From Neorhizobium galegae (GTDB taxonomy: Bacteria > Pseudomonadota > Alphaproteobacteria > Rhizobiales > Rhizobiaceae): a stretch of DNA of 64,000 nucleotides. Position numbers and translations under genes: made by a program. Positions 1 to 8,145 of this stretch are shown piece by piece. The stretch lies in NCBI RefSeq assembly GCF_017877055.1, contig NZ_JAGIPG010000001.1, positions 1,612,001 through 1,676,000 of the forward strand. The letters are read 5' to 3'. Every line of letters starts with the position of its first letter. Position 1 is the first letter of the stretch. A model generated the notes under the pieces. That model ran no database searches and was not told the origin of the DNA. It saw only the letters and a program-made list of their open reading frames with translations.

Positions 1-1
1 G

Positions 2-277
2 ATCGGCTGCGGCGTGGCGCTCGCTTACCCGCTCGCGGTCTCGACGACGATCGAGCTTGGCAGGGGCCAGCCGTCGGAAAACCTCGCGGCGCTGGGTCTG
101 ACGCTGATGTTGTCGACGATCGGCGTACCGCCGCTGCTCGGCTTCATTGCCGAACATGTCGATCTCGTCGCGACCTTCCTGGTGCTGTTGCCTTGCGTCC
201 TGGTCAGCTTCCTGATGGCGCCCGTCGCCGAGGGCCGCCGCCCGTCATGGCCGCGCCCGCGCCGCCAGCCGGCTTGA
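2..277 (+). CDS. MFS transporter, C-terminal fragment (gene begins before the window)
   Basis: The reading frame is open from base 2 and ends at a TGA at 275-277, so only the last 91 residues are present. They are strongly hydrophobic: one membrane segment around the run LTLMLSTIGVPPLLGFIAE and another around FLVLLPCVLVSFLMAP, followed by a short basic Arg/Pro tail. A late-helix pair followed by a charged cytoplasmic tail is typical of 12-helix major facilitator permeases. Substrate cannot be inferred. A GTG at 14 lies inside the gene and is not its real start. Confidence 0.6.
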   Translation: MGCGVALAYPLAVSTTIELGRGQPSENLAALGLTLMLSTIGVPPLLGFIAEHVDLVATFLVLLPCVLVSFLMAPVAEGRRPSWPRPRRQPA

Positions 278-305
278 CTGTTCTGTGGGAAAATCCGGCA
301 AGGGT

Positions 306-328
306 GTGGCCTGCCCATAATTGGCCAC
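306..328 (+). terminator. Hairpin after the MFS gene, possible terminator
   Basis: Six-base arms GTGGCC (306-311) and GGCCAC (323-328) flank an 11-base loop, 28 bases after the transporter stop. There is no U-tract, so an intrinsic terminator is only a possibility. Confidence 0.25.
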
Positions 329-373
329 AAGAGTCGGTGAGGGGTTGAGACCGCTGGCCTTAGCCGTTAGACA

Positions 374-991
374 ATGAAACCGGATTTGCCGAAAACAGGT
401 GACACTGTGATCGACCCTTATGAGATGCTTGGTGTTTCGCGCGAGGCGGATGGCGTAGCCATCAAGTCAGCCTATCGCAAACGCGCGAAAACGGCTCATC
501 CGGATGCCGGCGGCGACGTCGATACATTCGGGAAATTGACCGTGTCCTATGAACTGCTCTCCGATCCGGTGCGCCGAAAAGTCTACGACGACACGGGCTA
601 CGACCCTGAACTCGCCGACACGAAGGACCTGCAGGGGCTGGTGATTCTCGAAACGCTGGTCAATGATATCATCCTCGACGAGCGCGAGCCGGGAAGTTTC
701 GATCCGGTCGCCGCCATGCGTCGCAAGCTGACCGACAAGATCGTCAATGCCCGCTTCCATATCCTGGAGATGGAGCGCCACCGCGCCCGCATCCGCAACC
801 ACATCGACCGTATCGGCCGCAAGCCCGAGACGGACGTGCTGGGCCGCATGCTGAAATCCAGGTGTGAAGCGATCAACGACGCGATTGGCAAGGCCGAGAC
901 CGAGATCGAGAATATCGAGCAGGCCTACGGCATGCTGGACGGGTACTCCTACGAGGTCGAGGTGATCGAGATCAAGACGGCGGCCGAGTGA
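374..991 (+). CDS. J-domain (DnaJ-like) protein
   Basis: A 205-residue protein with an N-terminal J domain (about residues 15-80), including the diagnostic HPD tripeptide at 42-44 after the basic helix KSAYRKRAKTA. The HPD loop of this family stimulates ATP hydrolysis by Hsp70/DnaK partners. The Gly/Phe region, zinc-finger repeats and substrate-binding domains of full DnaJ are absent. The remaining 120 residues are charged and predicted helical, so this is a class III J protein that probably directs an Hsp70 to a specific client. It stands alone between the transporter end and a GNAT gene. A start at a later GTG is possible, because the J domain only begins near residue 15. Confidence 0.85.
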   Translation: MKPDLPKTGDTVIDPYEMLGVSREADGVAIKSAYRKRAKTAHPDAGGDVDTFGKLTVSYELLSDPVRRKVYDDTGYDPELADTKDLQGLVILETLVNDIILDEREPGSFDPVAAMRRKLTDKIVNARFHILEMERHRARIRNHIDRIGRKPETDVLGRMLKSRCEAINDAIGKAETEIENIEQAYGMLDGYSYEVEVIEIKTAAE

Positions 992-1067
992 GCGTCACAA
1001 TCCGGCTCTTGACACCGAAGTCTGCTTCAAGACATAGCTTCAGCCCATTCAATTCACAGGGTTTTCG

Positions 1068-1547
1068 ATGGCATTGACCATACGTGAGGCCGTCCGCGAG
1101 GATGCCGCGACGCTGCTCGGTTTCATCCGCGAGCTGGCGATCTACGAAAAGGCAGAGCATGAGGTCGCGGCCACCGTCGAGACGATCGAAAGCTCCATTT
1201 TCGGCGAGGGGTCCGTGACCAGGGCACTGGTCTGCGAGCAGGACGGGATACCTGTCGGCATGGCGATCTGGTTCTTCAGCTATTCGACCTGGCAGGCGAG
1301 AAACGGGCTTTACCTCGAAGACCTGTATGTGACGCCGGCGGCGCGCGGGCTCGGCGCCGGCAAGGCGATGCTGAAGCGGCTGGCGCAGATCGCCGTCGAG
1401 AACGGTTGCGGCCGGTTCGAATGGAGCGTGCTCGACTGGAACGAACCGGCGATCCGGGTTTACAAGGCGATCGGCGCCGAACCGATGAACGAATGGATCC
1501 GTTATCGGCTTTCAGGCGAGACGCTGAAAAGCTTTGCCGAGGGCTGA
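1068..1547 (+). CDS. GNAT N-acetyltransferase of the spermidine/thialysine acetyltransferase type
   Basis: A 159-residue single-domain GNAT. The acetyl-CoA-binding motif A appears as LEDLYVTPAARGLGAGKAML, a variant of the R/Q-x-x-G-x-G/A loop, followed by the conserved tail region WSVLDWNEPAIRVYKAIGA. The LEDLYV and VLDWN signatures are characteristic of the SSAT-like branch (eukaryotic SSAT2 and bacterial homologues), which acetylates small amines or thialysine. The exact substrate is not determined. An AGGG precedes the ATG. It appears to be monocistronic. Confidence 0.85.
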   Translation: MALTIREAVREDAATLLGFIRELAIYEKAEHEVAATVETIESSIFGEGSVTRALVCEQDGIPVGMAIWFFSYSTWQARNGLYLEDLYVTPAARGLGAGKAMLKRLAQIAVENGCGRFEWSVLDWNEPAIRVYKAIGAEPMNEWIRYRLSGETLKSFAEG

Positions 1548-1857
1548 TAGGGCAGGCGAGGTTGACTGAGGAATGTGATTTGCCATGGATCATGGCGTTC
1601 GCCCAACTCTGCCGGGGCCACCGGCGGCACGTTGCGGAGCTTTCCGTCGCCGTGATCAACAGCGTTACTCGCATGGGATGGAATTTCCCGGGTACGACAG
1701 GCCCCGGTAGGGCCGTTTACTAGCGCTGGCACTCGTCCAGCGCCGGGATAGCTCTCAATAAAAATGGTCTTCTCGAGACTGATTGCGAAATCTTCCATTC
1801 TCGCTGGAGGAGAGCGTACCTATCTAATTCCCTCACGTCAGACCGCAGGAGATTTAA
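1548..1857. other. 310-base gap with no supported gene
   Basis: Open frames here are short and have no recognisable protein signature. I see no tRNA and no strong terminator. The stretch lies beside a small orphan gene and an integrase remnant, so it may be part of the same decayed insert, but nothing in the sequence proves that. Confidence 0.4.
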
Positions 1858-2166
1858 ATGACTGCCGAATTCGGCCCGTACATACAGATGCGCAAGCTCG
1901 CTCAGCAGATGGCCATCCAGTATCAGAAGGACAGCGACCTCGACCTGGTGCCTCTTCTTGCTCATTTCATGGATGAGGTCGAAGTGAATGTCGCTTCCGA
2001 TCGCTTCGATCATTCGGGGTTCATGGAAAAGATCCGCGCGCCCCTGACGGTTGATGCTGAGGTGACATTAGACCAGCGCCGCAAGGAATTCCTAAAGGCC
2101 GTCGCGGACGCGCTACAGGAGCGCATCCAAAACGAAGCGGAAGCCGCCACCCTTCCAGCGTCATAA
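1858..2166 (+). CDS. Hypothetical protein, 102 residues
   Basis: A soluble, acidic protein starting at an ATG behind a good Shine-Dalgarno (GCAGGAG, seven bases upstream). It has no signal peptide or membrane segment and is predicted to be mostly helical. I recognise no domain. It lies between a featureless gap and the frameshifted integrase tail at 2199-2370, close to tRNA-Ser, so it may be cargo left from an old integrative element. The strong ribosome site is the main support for it being a gene. Confidence 0.6.
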   Translation: MTAEFGPYIQMRKLAQQMAIQYQKDSDLDLVPLLAHFMDEVEVNVASDRFDHSGFMEKIRAPLTVDAEVTLDQRRKEFLKAVADALQERIQNEAEAATLPAS

Positions 2167-2198
2167 GCCGCTGCCTCTCGGTTTCTTCCGGCTCGATC

Positions 2199-2370
2199 AG
2201 GCCGCTGGCCGCCGGAGTTCATCCGAAGATCGCCAGCGAGCGCCTGGGGCCACTCGGCGATTGGCATCACGCTGGACCTTTATTCGCATGTGATGCCGGG
2301 CATGCAGGCGAATGCGGCCGAGCACGTTGACGCTGCGGTCAAAGCTGCTAAAAAGCCAGCCATCGAGTGA
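2199..2370 (+). pseudogene. Phage-type tyrosine recombinase, C-terminal remnant with a frameshift
   Basis: Two adjacent frames together spell the end of a tyrosine recombinase. The first (from about 2199) reads LAAGVHPKIASERLG. After one extra G in the run near 2250-2253 the next frame continues as HSAIGITLDLYSHV and ends at TGA 2368-2370. H-S-x-I-x-T-L-D-x-Y-S-H is the box II region of phage integrases, containing the His-x-x-... and catalytic Tyr residues. Only about 57 codons remain, with no N-terminal or core-binding domain. It lies 76 bases before tRNA-Ser, a common integration target. This is a decayed integrase, not a working one. Confidence 0.65.
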
Positions 2371-2446
2371 TTGGGTCGCAATCGGCAGCAACTGCCGCTT
2401 TCGAGAATTCAACAAAAAGTGGATTTCTTAACCTTTTCAATCAGAT

Positions 2447-2536
2447 GGAAGAGTGTCCGAGTGGTTTAAGGAACCGGTCTTGAAAACCGGCGTGCGGGAA
2501 ACCGTACCGTGGGTTCGAATCCCACCTCTTCCGCCA
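2447..2536 (+). tRNA. tRNA-Ser (anticodon UGA)
   Basis: A 90-base class II tRNA. Acceptor stem GGAAGAG pairs with CTCTTCC, followed by discriminator G and an encoded CCA. The anticodon stem CCGGT/ACCGG encloses loop CTTGAAA, giving anticodon TGA, which reads UCA serine codons. A long variable arm and the T-loop GGTTCGAATCC are present. Confidence 0.95.
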
Positions 2537-2584
2537 ATATTGGCGTATCATGATACCGCGCCGTGATTTTCCCCTTACGCGTCG

Positions 2585-3325
2585 TCACCGTGGCTCCACG
2601 GACAGGCTGAGATAGGTCGGGTCGAATTCCGCCACTTCCTGCAACCGGTCCCAGTCGAGAATGGTGATCGTGTGGTTGGACCAGGAGATCAGGCGTTCTC
2701 GCCTTAGCGTCTGGATGACGCGGTTCATGTGGACGAGCGACAATCCCAGCACGTCGGCCATCTCACCCTGCGAGAGCGGAAAGTGAAAGGCCCAGCCGTT
2801 GGTGCGGCGGACCACTCCCAGCCGGACATAGAGTTCGCATAGAATGTGGGCGAGGTGCGAGACCTTGGAGCGCCGCCCCATGGCGACGATCCAGGCGCGG
2901 TGGATCGACCCGTGGATCAGCGTATCGAGCCACAACATCCGGGTCAGGTGCGGATGCTGTTCCGTGACCTGCTTCAAGTCGAAATGATCGCTGAGGCTGA
3001 CATGGCATGGAGACAGCGCGATGACGCCGTGATCCATGGTTTTCAGCAGGAAGGCATGCAGGTCGACGAAGTCGCCGGCGACGTGGATCGCCGTGATCTG
3101 CCGCGTGCCTTCCGCCGTCAGTTTGTATCGGGCAGCGAACCCATCGACGAGCAGGCTGCTGTAGCCGGGCCTCGAACCTTCGACCACCAGGTCTTCTCCA
3201 GCGAGAAATCGTCTTTCACGGCCAAGGATGCGCCTGAGGATGTCGCGCTCTTGATCGGTGAGAAGGTCGTGCTGTTCCAGGTTGAGAAGTAAAGAGTCGA
3301 TCACGGTTATCCTCGGCAGGCCCAT
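2585..3325 (-). CDS. Crp/Fnr family transcriptional regulator
   Basis: A 246-residue regulator. Residues about 20-150 form a cyclic-nucleotide-binding-like beta roll, and the C-terminal winged helix contains the recognition region SQGEMADVLGLSLVHMNRVI. There is no N-terminal Cys cluster as in Fnr and no FixK-like Cys pair, so oxygen sensing through a [4Fe-4S] cluster is unlikely and the effector is unknown. A TTG immediately precedes the chosen ATG at 3325. It is divergent from the DUF6894 gene, with about 120 bases between them. Many rhizobia carry several paralogues of this type. Confidence 0.85.
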   Translation of the reverse strand: MGLPRITVIDSLLLNLEQHDLLTDQERDILRRILGRERRFLAGEDLVVEGSRPGYSSLLVDGFAARYKLTAEGTRQITAIHVAGDFVDLHAFLLKTMDHGVIALSPCHVSLSDHFDLKQVTEQHPHLTRMLWLDTLIHGSIHRAWIVAMGRRSKVSHLAHILCELYVRLGVVRRTNGWAFHFPLSQGEMADVLGLSLVHMNRVIQTLRRERLISWSNHTITILDWDRLQEVAEFDPTYLSLSVEPR

Positions 3326-3449
3326 CAATATCCAGGGAAGGAACGGATGAAGAAGCTATATGGATCCCTCGAAAAGACTGACCACCGGACGGGAACAAAT
3401 GGCGGCAAAGGAAATTCGGTCGATAGAATATTCAAGCAGTGAGCAAGGC

Positions 3450-3698
3450 ATGGCGCGATATTTCTTCGACTTGATCAATGGCAACGGACCCGTGCGCGAC
3501 AATGAGGGCCAGGAAATAGTAACCCGCGAAGGGATCAGCCGGGAGGTGAGCCGGATATTGGCCGATATCGCCCGCGAGGAATTCCCCGAGCGGGGGAAGG
3601 GCTCGATCTCTGTCGAGGTACGTAATGAAGATGGGCAGTCGGTATTTTCCGGCCGCCTGTCGTTTCAGACACAGTGGCATGATGATCCGCAATCTTGA
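3450..3698 (+). CDS. DUF6894 family protein
   Basis: An 82-residue protein beginning MARYFFDLINGN with an acidic D-x-E-G element (RDNEGQEI), the signature of DUF6894, a very common small family in rhizobia with no known function. The ATG at 3450 gives the family's usual N-terminus. The same frame is open back to 3360 but that extension looks non-coding. The start lies just downstream of a 31-codon open frame with its own ribosome site (3347-3442), which could be a leader peptide. Confidence 0.7.
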   Translation: MARYFFDLINGNGPVRDNEGQEIVTREGISREVSRILADIAREEFPERGKGSISVEVRNEDGQSVFSGRLSFQTQWHDDPQS

Positions 3699-3750
3699 CT
3701 GTGTAATACCTGGCTTTCCGCAAATTGAACTTGGTCGGGAGTGGTCGTTG

Positions 3751-3766
3751 TTAACCAGCGATTAAC
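3751..3766 (+). promoter_or_regulatory. Full CtrA-binding box upstream of rlpA
   Basis: The sequence matches the alphaproteobacterial CtrA consensus TTAA-N7-TTAAC exactly: TTAA at 3751-3754, seven bases, TTAAC at 3762-3766. It lies about 180 bases before the rlpA start, in the only long gap ahead of the rlpA-dac-tmk block. CtrA is the cell-cycle master regulator of this class and commonly controls division and wall genes. Binding is inferred from the match alone. Confidence 0.55.
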
Positions 3767-3944
3767 CATATCAAATACAATTTTATCTTTTCCCCCGTTT
3801 TCGTTCGCATTTTTGCCGCGATGCTAGCAAAAGTTCGTTTCCATTGTGTCCGTCGGCATAGGGGTATGTCCCGGACCGGTTCAATGGCTGTGAAAGGCGG
3901 TGCGGTCGCGAGGGCCGTTCGCAGCCTGTGGCAGTGAAGGCGGC

Positions 3945-4961
3945 ATGGGACGAATGAGTTTGGGTGTGAGTGGCGGCAAGCTTTCGCTGGGTGCGAAATG
4001 GCTCGGGGTAACGATGGTCTGTGCGGGGATGGCGTCCTGCGCCACCACCGAGGCGCCGAAGTCCAAACCCCGCAGCAAAGAGTATTTCTCCGAAAAGGAA
4101 TATGGCGTTAAGGCGAGCCCGCGCGTGGTCGGTGACGGCCGCCCGGTGCCGAAGGGTGGCGGTCGGTTTATGGTCGGCCAGCCCTACGAGGTCAAAGGCC
4201 AGACCTACGTTCCCAAGGAAGATCCGAACTACAACAGGAGCGGTCTTGCCTCCTGGTACGGGTCGGCCTTCCACGGCCGCCTGACTGCCAATGGCGAAGT
4301 CTATGACAGCGAGCACCTGTCGGCCGCGCATCCGACCTTTCCGCTGCCGAGTTATGCCCGTGTGACCAATATCGACAACGGCACCTCGGTCATCGTGCGG
4401 GTCAATGATCGCGGCCCGTATCATCCGGGCCGCATCATCGACGTTTCCGACAAGACGGCCGAGATGCTCGATATGAAGCGGATCGGCACGGCCCACGTCA
4501 ACGTCCAGTATGTCGGCCGCGCCCGCATGGACGGGAAGGACATGCCGTTCCTGATGGCATCGTACATCCGCAAGGGTGATCGCCTGCCGTCGATCCGGCC
4601 GGAAGGCCAGATCGCCACCGGCGTCATGGTCGCGTCGAACCAGACGCTCGGCGACCAACTCCAGAGTTACGGCTCGGCCATGCCGCGTCCGATCGCGCTT
4701 GCCGGCCGCACGCCGAGCGCGCCGGCCGCGGAACCTTCCGCACCCCAGGCCTTCGAGGCTTTCGAGAATTTCTCGACGTTGCCGCCGGTCGGCCCGCTTC
4801 CGATGGAGCGGCCGGTTGCCGGAGGTGTTCCCACGCAGGCCCGGCAGGTTGCTTCTTCCTACCCTGTCGAAACTCAGGCGCGGCCTTTGCAGGCGCGAAG
4901 CCTGGAAACCGCCTATTCATCCGCCCCCCCAGGCAAAAACCCCGCAGGTCATGTTCGGTAA
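3945..4961 (+). CDS. rlpA: RlpA-like septal lytic transglycosylase lipoprotein (C-terminus probably frameshifted)
   Basis: The start at 3945 has a GAAGGCGGC ribosome site and gives a lipoprotein signal ending in the lipobox GMASC. The double-psi beta-barrel (about residues 100-200) reads GLASWYGSAFHGR followed by TANGEVYDSEHLSAAH and VRVNDRGPYHPGRIIDVS. The Glu, Asp and His corresponding to the catalytic residues of Pseudomonas RlpA (E120, D123, H131) are all kept. RlpA cleaves denuded glycan strands at the septum. There is no SPOR domain, only a Pro/Ala-rich tail. At the seven-C tract 4924-4930 the frame ends in an unlikely 10-residue tail. With six Cs the frame continues to a stop at 5007 (353 residues). 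It is the first gene of a likely operon with dac, tmk and holB. Confidence 0.88.
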   Translation: MGRMSLGVSGGKLSLGAKWLGVTMVCAGMASCATTEAPKSKPRSKEYFSEKEYGVKASPRVVGDGRPVPKGGGRFMVGQPYEVKGQTYVPKEDPNYNRSGLASWYGSAFHGRLTANGEVYDSEHLSAAHPTFPLPSYARVTNIDNGTSVIVRVNDRGPYHPGRIIDVSDKTAEMLDMKRIGTAHVNVQYVGRARMDGKDMPFLMASYIRKGDRLPSIRPEGQIATGVMVASNQTLGDQLQSYGSAMPRPIALAGRTPSAPAAEPSAPQAFEAFENFSTLPPVGPLPMERPVAGGVPTQARQVASSYPVETQARPLQARSLETAYSSAPPGKNPAGHVR

Positions 4962-5073
4962 CATGGTGCTGGAAGGCCCCAAGGCTGCTCAAAAGCCCGT
5001 GCGCTAATTCATGGGCGATTGCGGGGTGCAATCGCCGCTGCTACGCATAGGTTGGACGGTTCGTGGGGTGATC

Positions 5074-6252
5074 ATGCGGCGCCTGCTGATTCTGCTTTGC
5101 CTGGTATTGCTGCAAGGATTCCTGCAAGCCGGGGCACCTTCGGGAGCCGTCAGCGCGCAGGAACCGCCGCCCGCCTTCGTGACCAAGGCGAAACAGGTTT
5201 ATATGGTCGAGGCGAAGACCGGCACGGTGCTGCTCGCCTCCAATGAAAACCAGGGCTTTCCGCCGGCCTCGCTTGCCAAGCTGATGACCATGGAAGTGGT
5301 TTTCAGTGCGCTGAAGCGGGGCGAGATCAGCCGCGACACCGTTTTCCCCGTCACCGAATTTGCCTGGCGCACCGGGGGGGCGCCCTCGGGCACCACGACA
5401 ATGTTTGCGGCGCTGAAATCCCAGATACGCGTCGAAGACCTCGTCAAAGGTGTCGTCGTCCAGAATGGCAACGATGCCTGCATCGTGCTGGCGGAAGGCA
5501 TTTCCCATTCCGAACGCGAATTTGCGGCCCGGATGACGGCGCGCGCCAAGGATCTCGGGCTCGGCCGCTCCGTTTTCGGCAACTCCACCGGCCTGCCGGA
5601 CACGGAGAGCCGCACGACCGCGCGCGACCTTGTCGAGCTCTCCCGCCATATCTTTCGCGAATATCCGGAATTCTATCCGATCTACGCCCAGCCGGATTTT
5701 ACCTGGAACAAGATCTTCCAGCGCAACAAAAACCCGCTTTTTTCGCTCAATATCGGCGTCGACGGCCTTGGCGCCGGCTTCGCGGAAGGTTCGGGTTACG
5801 CGCTGGTGGCGTCGGTGGCACGCAACGGCACGCGGCTCTTCCTTGCGATGGGTGGGCTTGCGAGCGACAAGGAACGGCTCGAGGAGGCGAGAAGGGTGCT
5901 CGAATGGGGGCTGTCCTCGTTCGAAACCAAGGTCCTGTTCAAACAGGGCGAGGTGATTGGCCAGGCGAGCGTCTATGGCGGCACGTCGAGCCATGTCGAC
6001 CTCGTCGCCCGGGAACCGGTCGATATCTATCTGCCGGCCAATAATCCCGACCGCCTGTCCGGGCGAATCGTCTATCGCTGGCCATTGCGGGCTCCGGTGA
6101 CGGAAGGCCAGGATGTCGGTGTGCTGAGAATTATGGCGGGCGACCGGGTTGTGCGCGAAGTGCCGCTGGTAACAGCCAAACCGGTCGGAACGGGCAGCCT
6201 CGTCAGCCAGGCAACGGACGCGTTGCTCGAACTGATGTTCTTCTGGCTTTGA
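5074..6252 (+). CDS. D-alanyl-D-alanine carboxypeptidase (S11) homologue with degraded SxN and KTG motifs
   Basis: A 392-residue exported protein with a signal peptide (about 1-28), an S11 penicillin-binding domain (about 35-275) and a C-terminal PBP5-like beta domain (about 290-380) ending in a hydrophobic anchor, ALLELMFFWL. The first catalytic motif is intact: SLAK at 66-69 with the nucleophile Ser66. The second, normally SGN, is NGN at 131-133. The third, normally KTG, is GAG at 233-235. The family trims the terminal D-Ala of peptidoglycan pentapeptides, but loss of the KTG lysine and the SxN serine makes normal activity doubtful. An inactive structural or regulatory role, or altered chemistry, is possible. 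It sits between rlpA and tmk. The start was chosen for the signal peptide. Confidence 0.85.
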   Translation: MRRLLILLCLVLLQGFLQAGAPSGAVSAQEPPPAFVTKAKQVYMVEAKTGTVLLASNENQGFPPASLAKLMTMEVVFSALKRGEISRDTVFPVTEFAWRTGGAPSGTTTMFAALKSQIRVEDLVKGVVVQNGNDACIVLAEGISHSEREFAARMTARAKDLGLGRSVFGNSTGLPDTESRTTARDLVELSRHIFREYPEFYPIYAQPDFTWNKIFQRNKNPLFSLNIGVDGLGAGFAEGSGYALVASVARNGTRLFLAMGGLASDKERLEEARRVLEWGLSSFETKVLFKQGEVIGQASVYGGTSSHVDLVAREPVDIYLPANNPDRLSGRIVYRWPLRAPVTEGQDVGVLRIMAGDRVVREVPLVTAKPVGTGSLVSQATDALLELMFFWL

Positions 6253-6320
6253 CAAGACGATGTTTCGCAGCGCACCCATATGCGTTATAACCGAAGCATA
6301 AATTGAATGCGGAAAGACGC

Positions 6321-7001
6321 GTGGCAGAACATTCCGGATTGTTCGTAACTTTCGAAGGCGGCGAGGGGGCTGGCAAATCCACCCAGATTCGCCGGCTGGC
6401 GGATCAGCTGCGCCGCCGCGGCCATGATGTGCTGATGACCCGGGAGCCTGGGGGCTCGCCGGGGGCGGAGGCCGTGCGCCACGTTCTGCTCTCGGGCGCT
6501 GCGGAAGAGTTCGGCGTGCGGATGGAGGCGATCCTGTTTGCCGCTGCCCGCAACGACCATGTCGAGGAAGTGATCCGGCCGGCGCTCGAAAGCGGCGCCA
6601 TCGTGCTCTGCGACCGGTTCATCGATTCCTCGCGCGTCTACCAGGGCGTCACCGGCAATCTCGAGCCTGACTATATCGAGGCCCTGCAGCGGGTTGCGAT
6701 CAACGGTGTTGTGCCGGATTGCACGCTGATCCTCGACCTGCCGGCCGAAATCGGCCTGAAACGCGCCCGCAAGCGCGGCGCCGACAGCGCCCCCGACCGC
6801 TTCGAGCGCGAGGAGATCGAGACCCACGAAAAACGTCGCGAGGCCTATCTCGAGATCGCCGAGGCGGAACCGGAACGCTGTCACGTGGTCGATGCCGAGC
6901 GGTCCGAGGACGCGATCGCCGAGGAGATCTTCGCGATCGTCGAGCCTTTGGTGCGCGAACTGAGCTTCACCCAGAAGAGCAGTGCGGAATCGGTCGGATG
7001 A
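6321..7001 (+). CDS. tmk: Thymidylate kinase
   Basis: A 226-residue kinase that phosphorylates dTMP to dTDP. The P-loop is [11 protein letters not shown] near the N-terminus, the DR[FY] dTMP-site motif is seen in [14 protein letters not shown], and the lid region includes [13 protein letters not shown]. The GTG at 6321, preceded by GGAAAG, gives the normal family N-terminus [17 protein letters not shown] 18 bases upstream in the same frame is less likely. The stop overlaps the holB start by ATGA, so translation of the two is probably coupled. Confidence 0.95.
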   Translation: MAEHSGLFVTFEGGEGAGKSTQIRRLADQLRRRGHDVLMTREPGGSPGAEAVRHVLLSGAAEEFGVRMEAILFAAARNDHVEEVIRPALESGAIVLCDRFIDSSRVYQGVTGNLEPDYIEALQRVAINGVVPDCTLILDLPAEIGLKRARKRGADSAPDRFEREEIETHEKRREAYLEIAEAEPERCHVVDAERSEDAIAEEIFAIVEPLVRELSFTQKSSAESVG

Positions 7002-8026
7002 GCGAGGAAGCCGCCGGCATTCTGGAAGGCGCCGTGCCGCCGGCGCGCAATCCGCATCTCTACGGCCATCAGGCCGCCGAGGATTTTCTCGCTCGCAGCT
7101 ACCGCTCCGGAAAAGGCCATCACGCGATCCTGATCGAGGGGCCGGAAGGCATCGGCAAGGCGACGCTCGCCTTTCGCTTCGCCAACCACGTGCTTTCGCA
7201 TCCGGATCCGGCGACGGCGCCCGATTATCTCGCCGATCTCGATCTCAATTCATCCGTCAGCCGGCAGATCGCGTCCGGCGCCTCGCATAACCTCCTGCAT
7301 CTCGCCCGGCCGGTGGACGAGAAGACCGGCAAGACGAAAACGGCGATCACTGTCGACGAGGTGCGCCGGGCCGGGCATTTCTTCTCGCAGACGTCAGGCA
7401 CCGGCAACTGGCGGATCGTCATCATCGATCCCGCCGACGATCTCAACCGCAATGCGGCAAATGCCATCCTGAAGATCCTCGAGGAACCGCCGCGCCGGGC
7501 GCTCTTCCTGGTCCTGTCGCATGCGCCGGGCAAACTGCTGCCGACGATCCGCTCGCGATGCCAGTCATTAAGATTGTCCCCGCTGGGTGACCAGGACCTT
7601 TCGAAGGCGCTTGCGGGTCTCGGCACTCCGCTCGACGGCGGCAAGACGCAGGAAATGGTGCTGAGCATGTCCAAGGGCAGCGTTTCCCAGGCGCTGAAAC
7701 TCCTGAACTATGGCGGCACCGAGATCATCTCCGCCTTTGAGGAGGTGGTTGCAGCCGATGGTCCCACCGCCCGCAAGGCGATGCACCGGTTGGCGGATGT
7801 CCTGTCCGGCAAGGACAGCGAAGTGATCTTCGGCTTTTTCCTGGAGCATTTGAGCGATCACCTGATCGACAAAGCGCGCAGTGCAGCCCTTGCCGGCGAT
7901 CTTCCGACGGCGGACCGGCAGGCGAAACTCGTCAGCGACATGTCCAAGAAGATCACCATAGCGCAGGCCTATAATCTCGACCGCAAGCAGACAATCCTGT
8001 CGATCCTCGATGCCGCGCGGCGCTGA
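6998..8026 (+). CDS. holB: DNA polymerase III delta-prime subunit
   Basis: A 342-residue clamp-loader subunit. It has an AAA+ fold with the Walker A-like element [11 protein letters not shown], a sensor-type region [27 protein letters not shown] typical of delta-prime, and the SRC motif ([11 protein letters not shown]). In the holoenzyme it contacts tau/gamma and delta to open the beta clamp. The ATG at 6998 overlaps the tmk stop. The tmk-holB-metG-tatD order is widely conserved in Alphaproteobacteria. Confidence 0.93.
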   Translation: MSEEAAGILEGAVPPARNPHLYGHQAAEDFLARSYRSGKGHHAILIEGPEGIGKATLAFRFANHVLSHPDPATAPDYLADLDLNSSVSRQIASGASHNLLHLARPVDEKTGKTKTAITVDEVRRAGHFFSQTSGTGNWRIVIIDPADDLNRNAANAILKILEEPPRRALFLVLSHAPGKLLPTIRSRCQSLRLSPLGDQDLSKALAGLGTPLDGGKTQEMVLSMSKGSVSQALKLLNYGGTEIISAFEEVVAADGPTARKAMHRLADVLSGKDSEVIFGFFLEHLSDHLIDKARSAALAGDLPTADRQAKLVSDMSKKITIAQAYNLDRKQTILSILDAARR

Positions 8027-8145
8027 TCCAAAGGGCAGGGGCTGGAGCCGCATAAGGAACTTTGTGTTTCGCATCCGCGAAACATGCGCTAAGAGCGGCA
8101 TGATCCAAATCCAGTGCCCCAAATCCCAAGTGCACGAGTGCCCCG

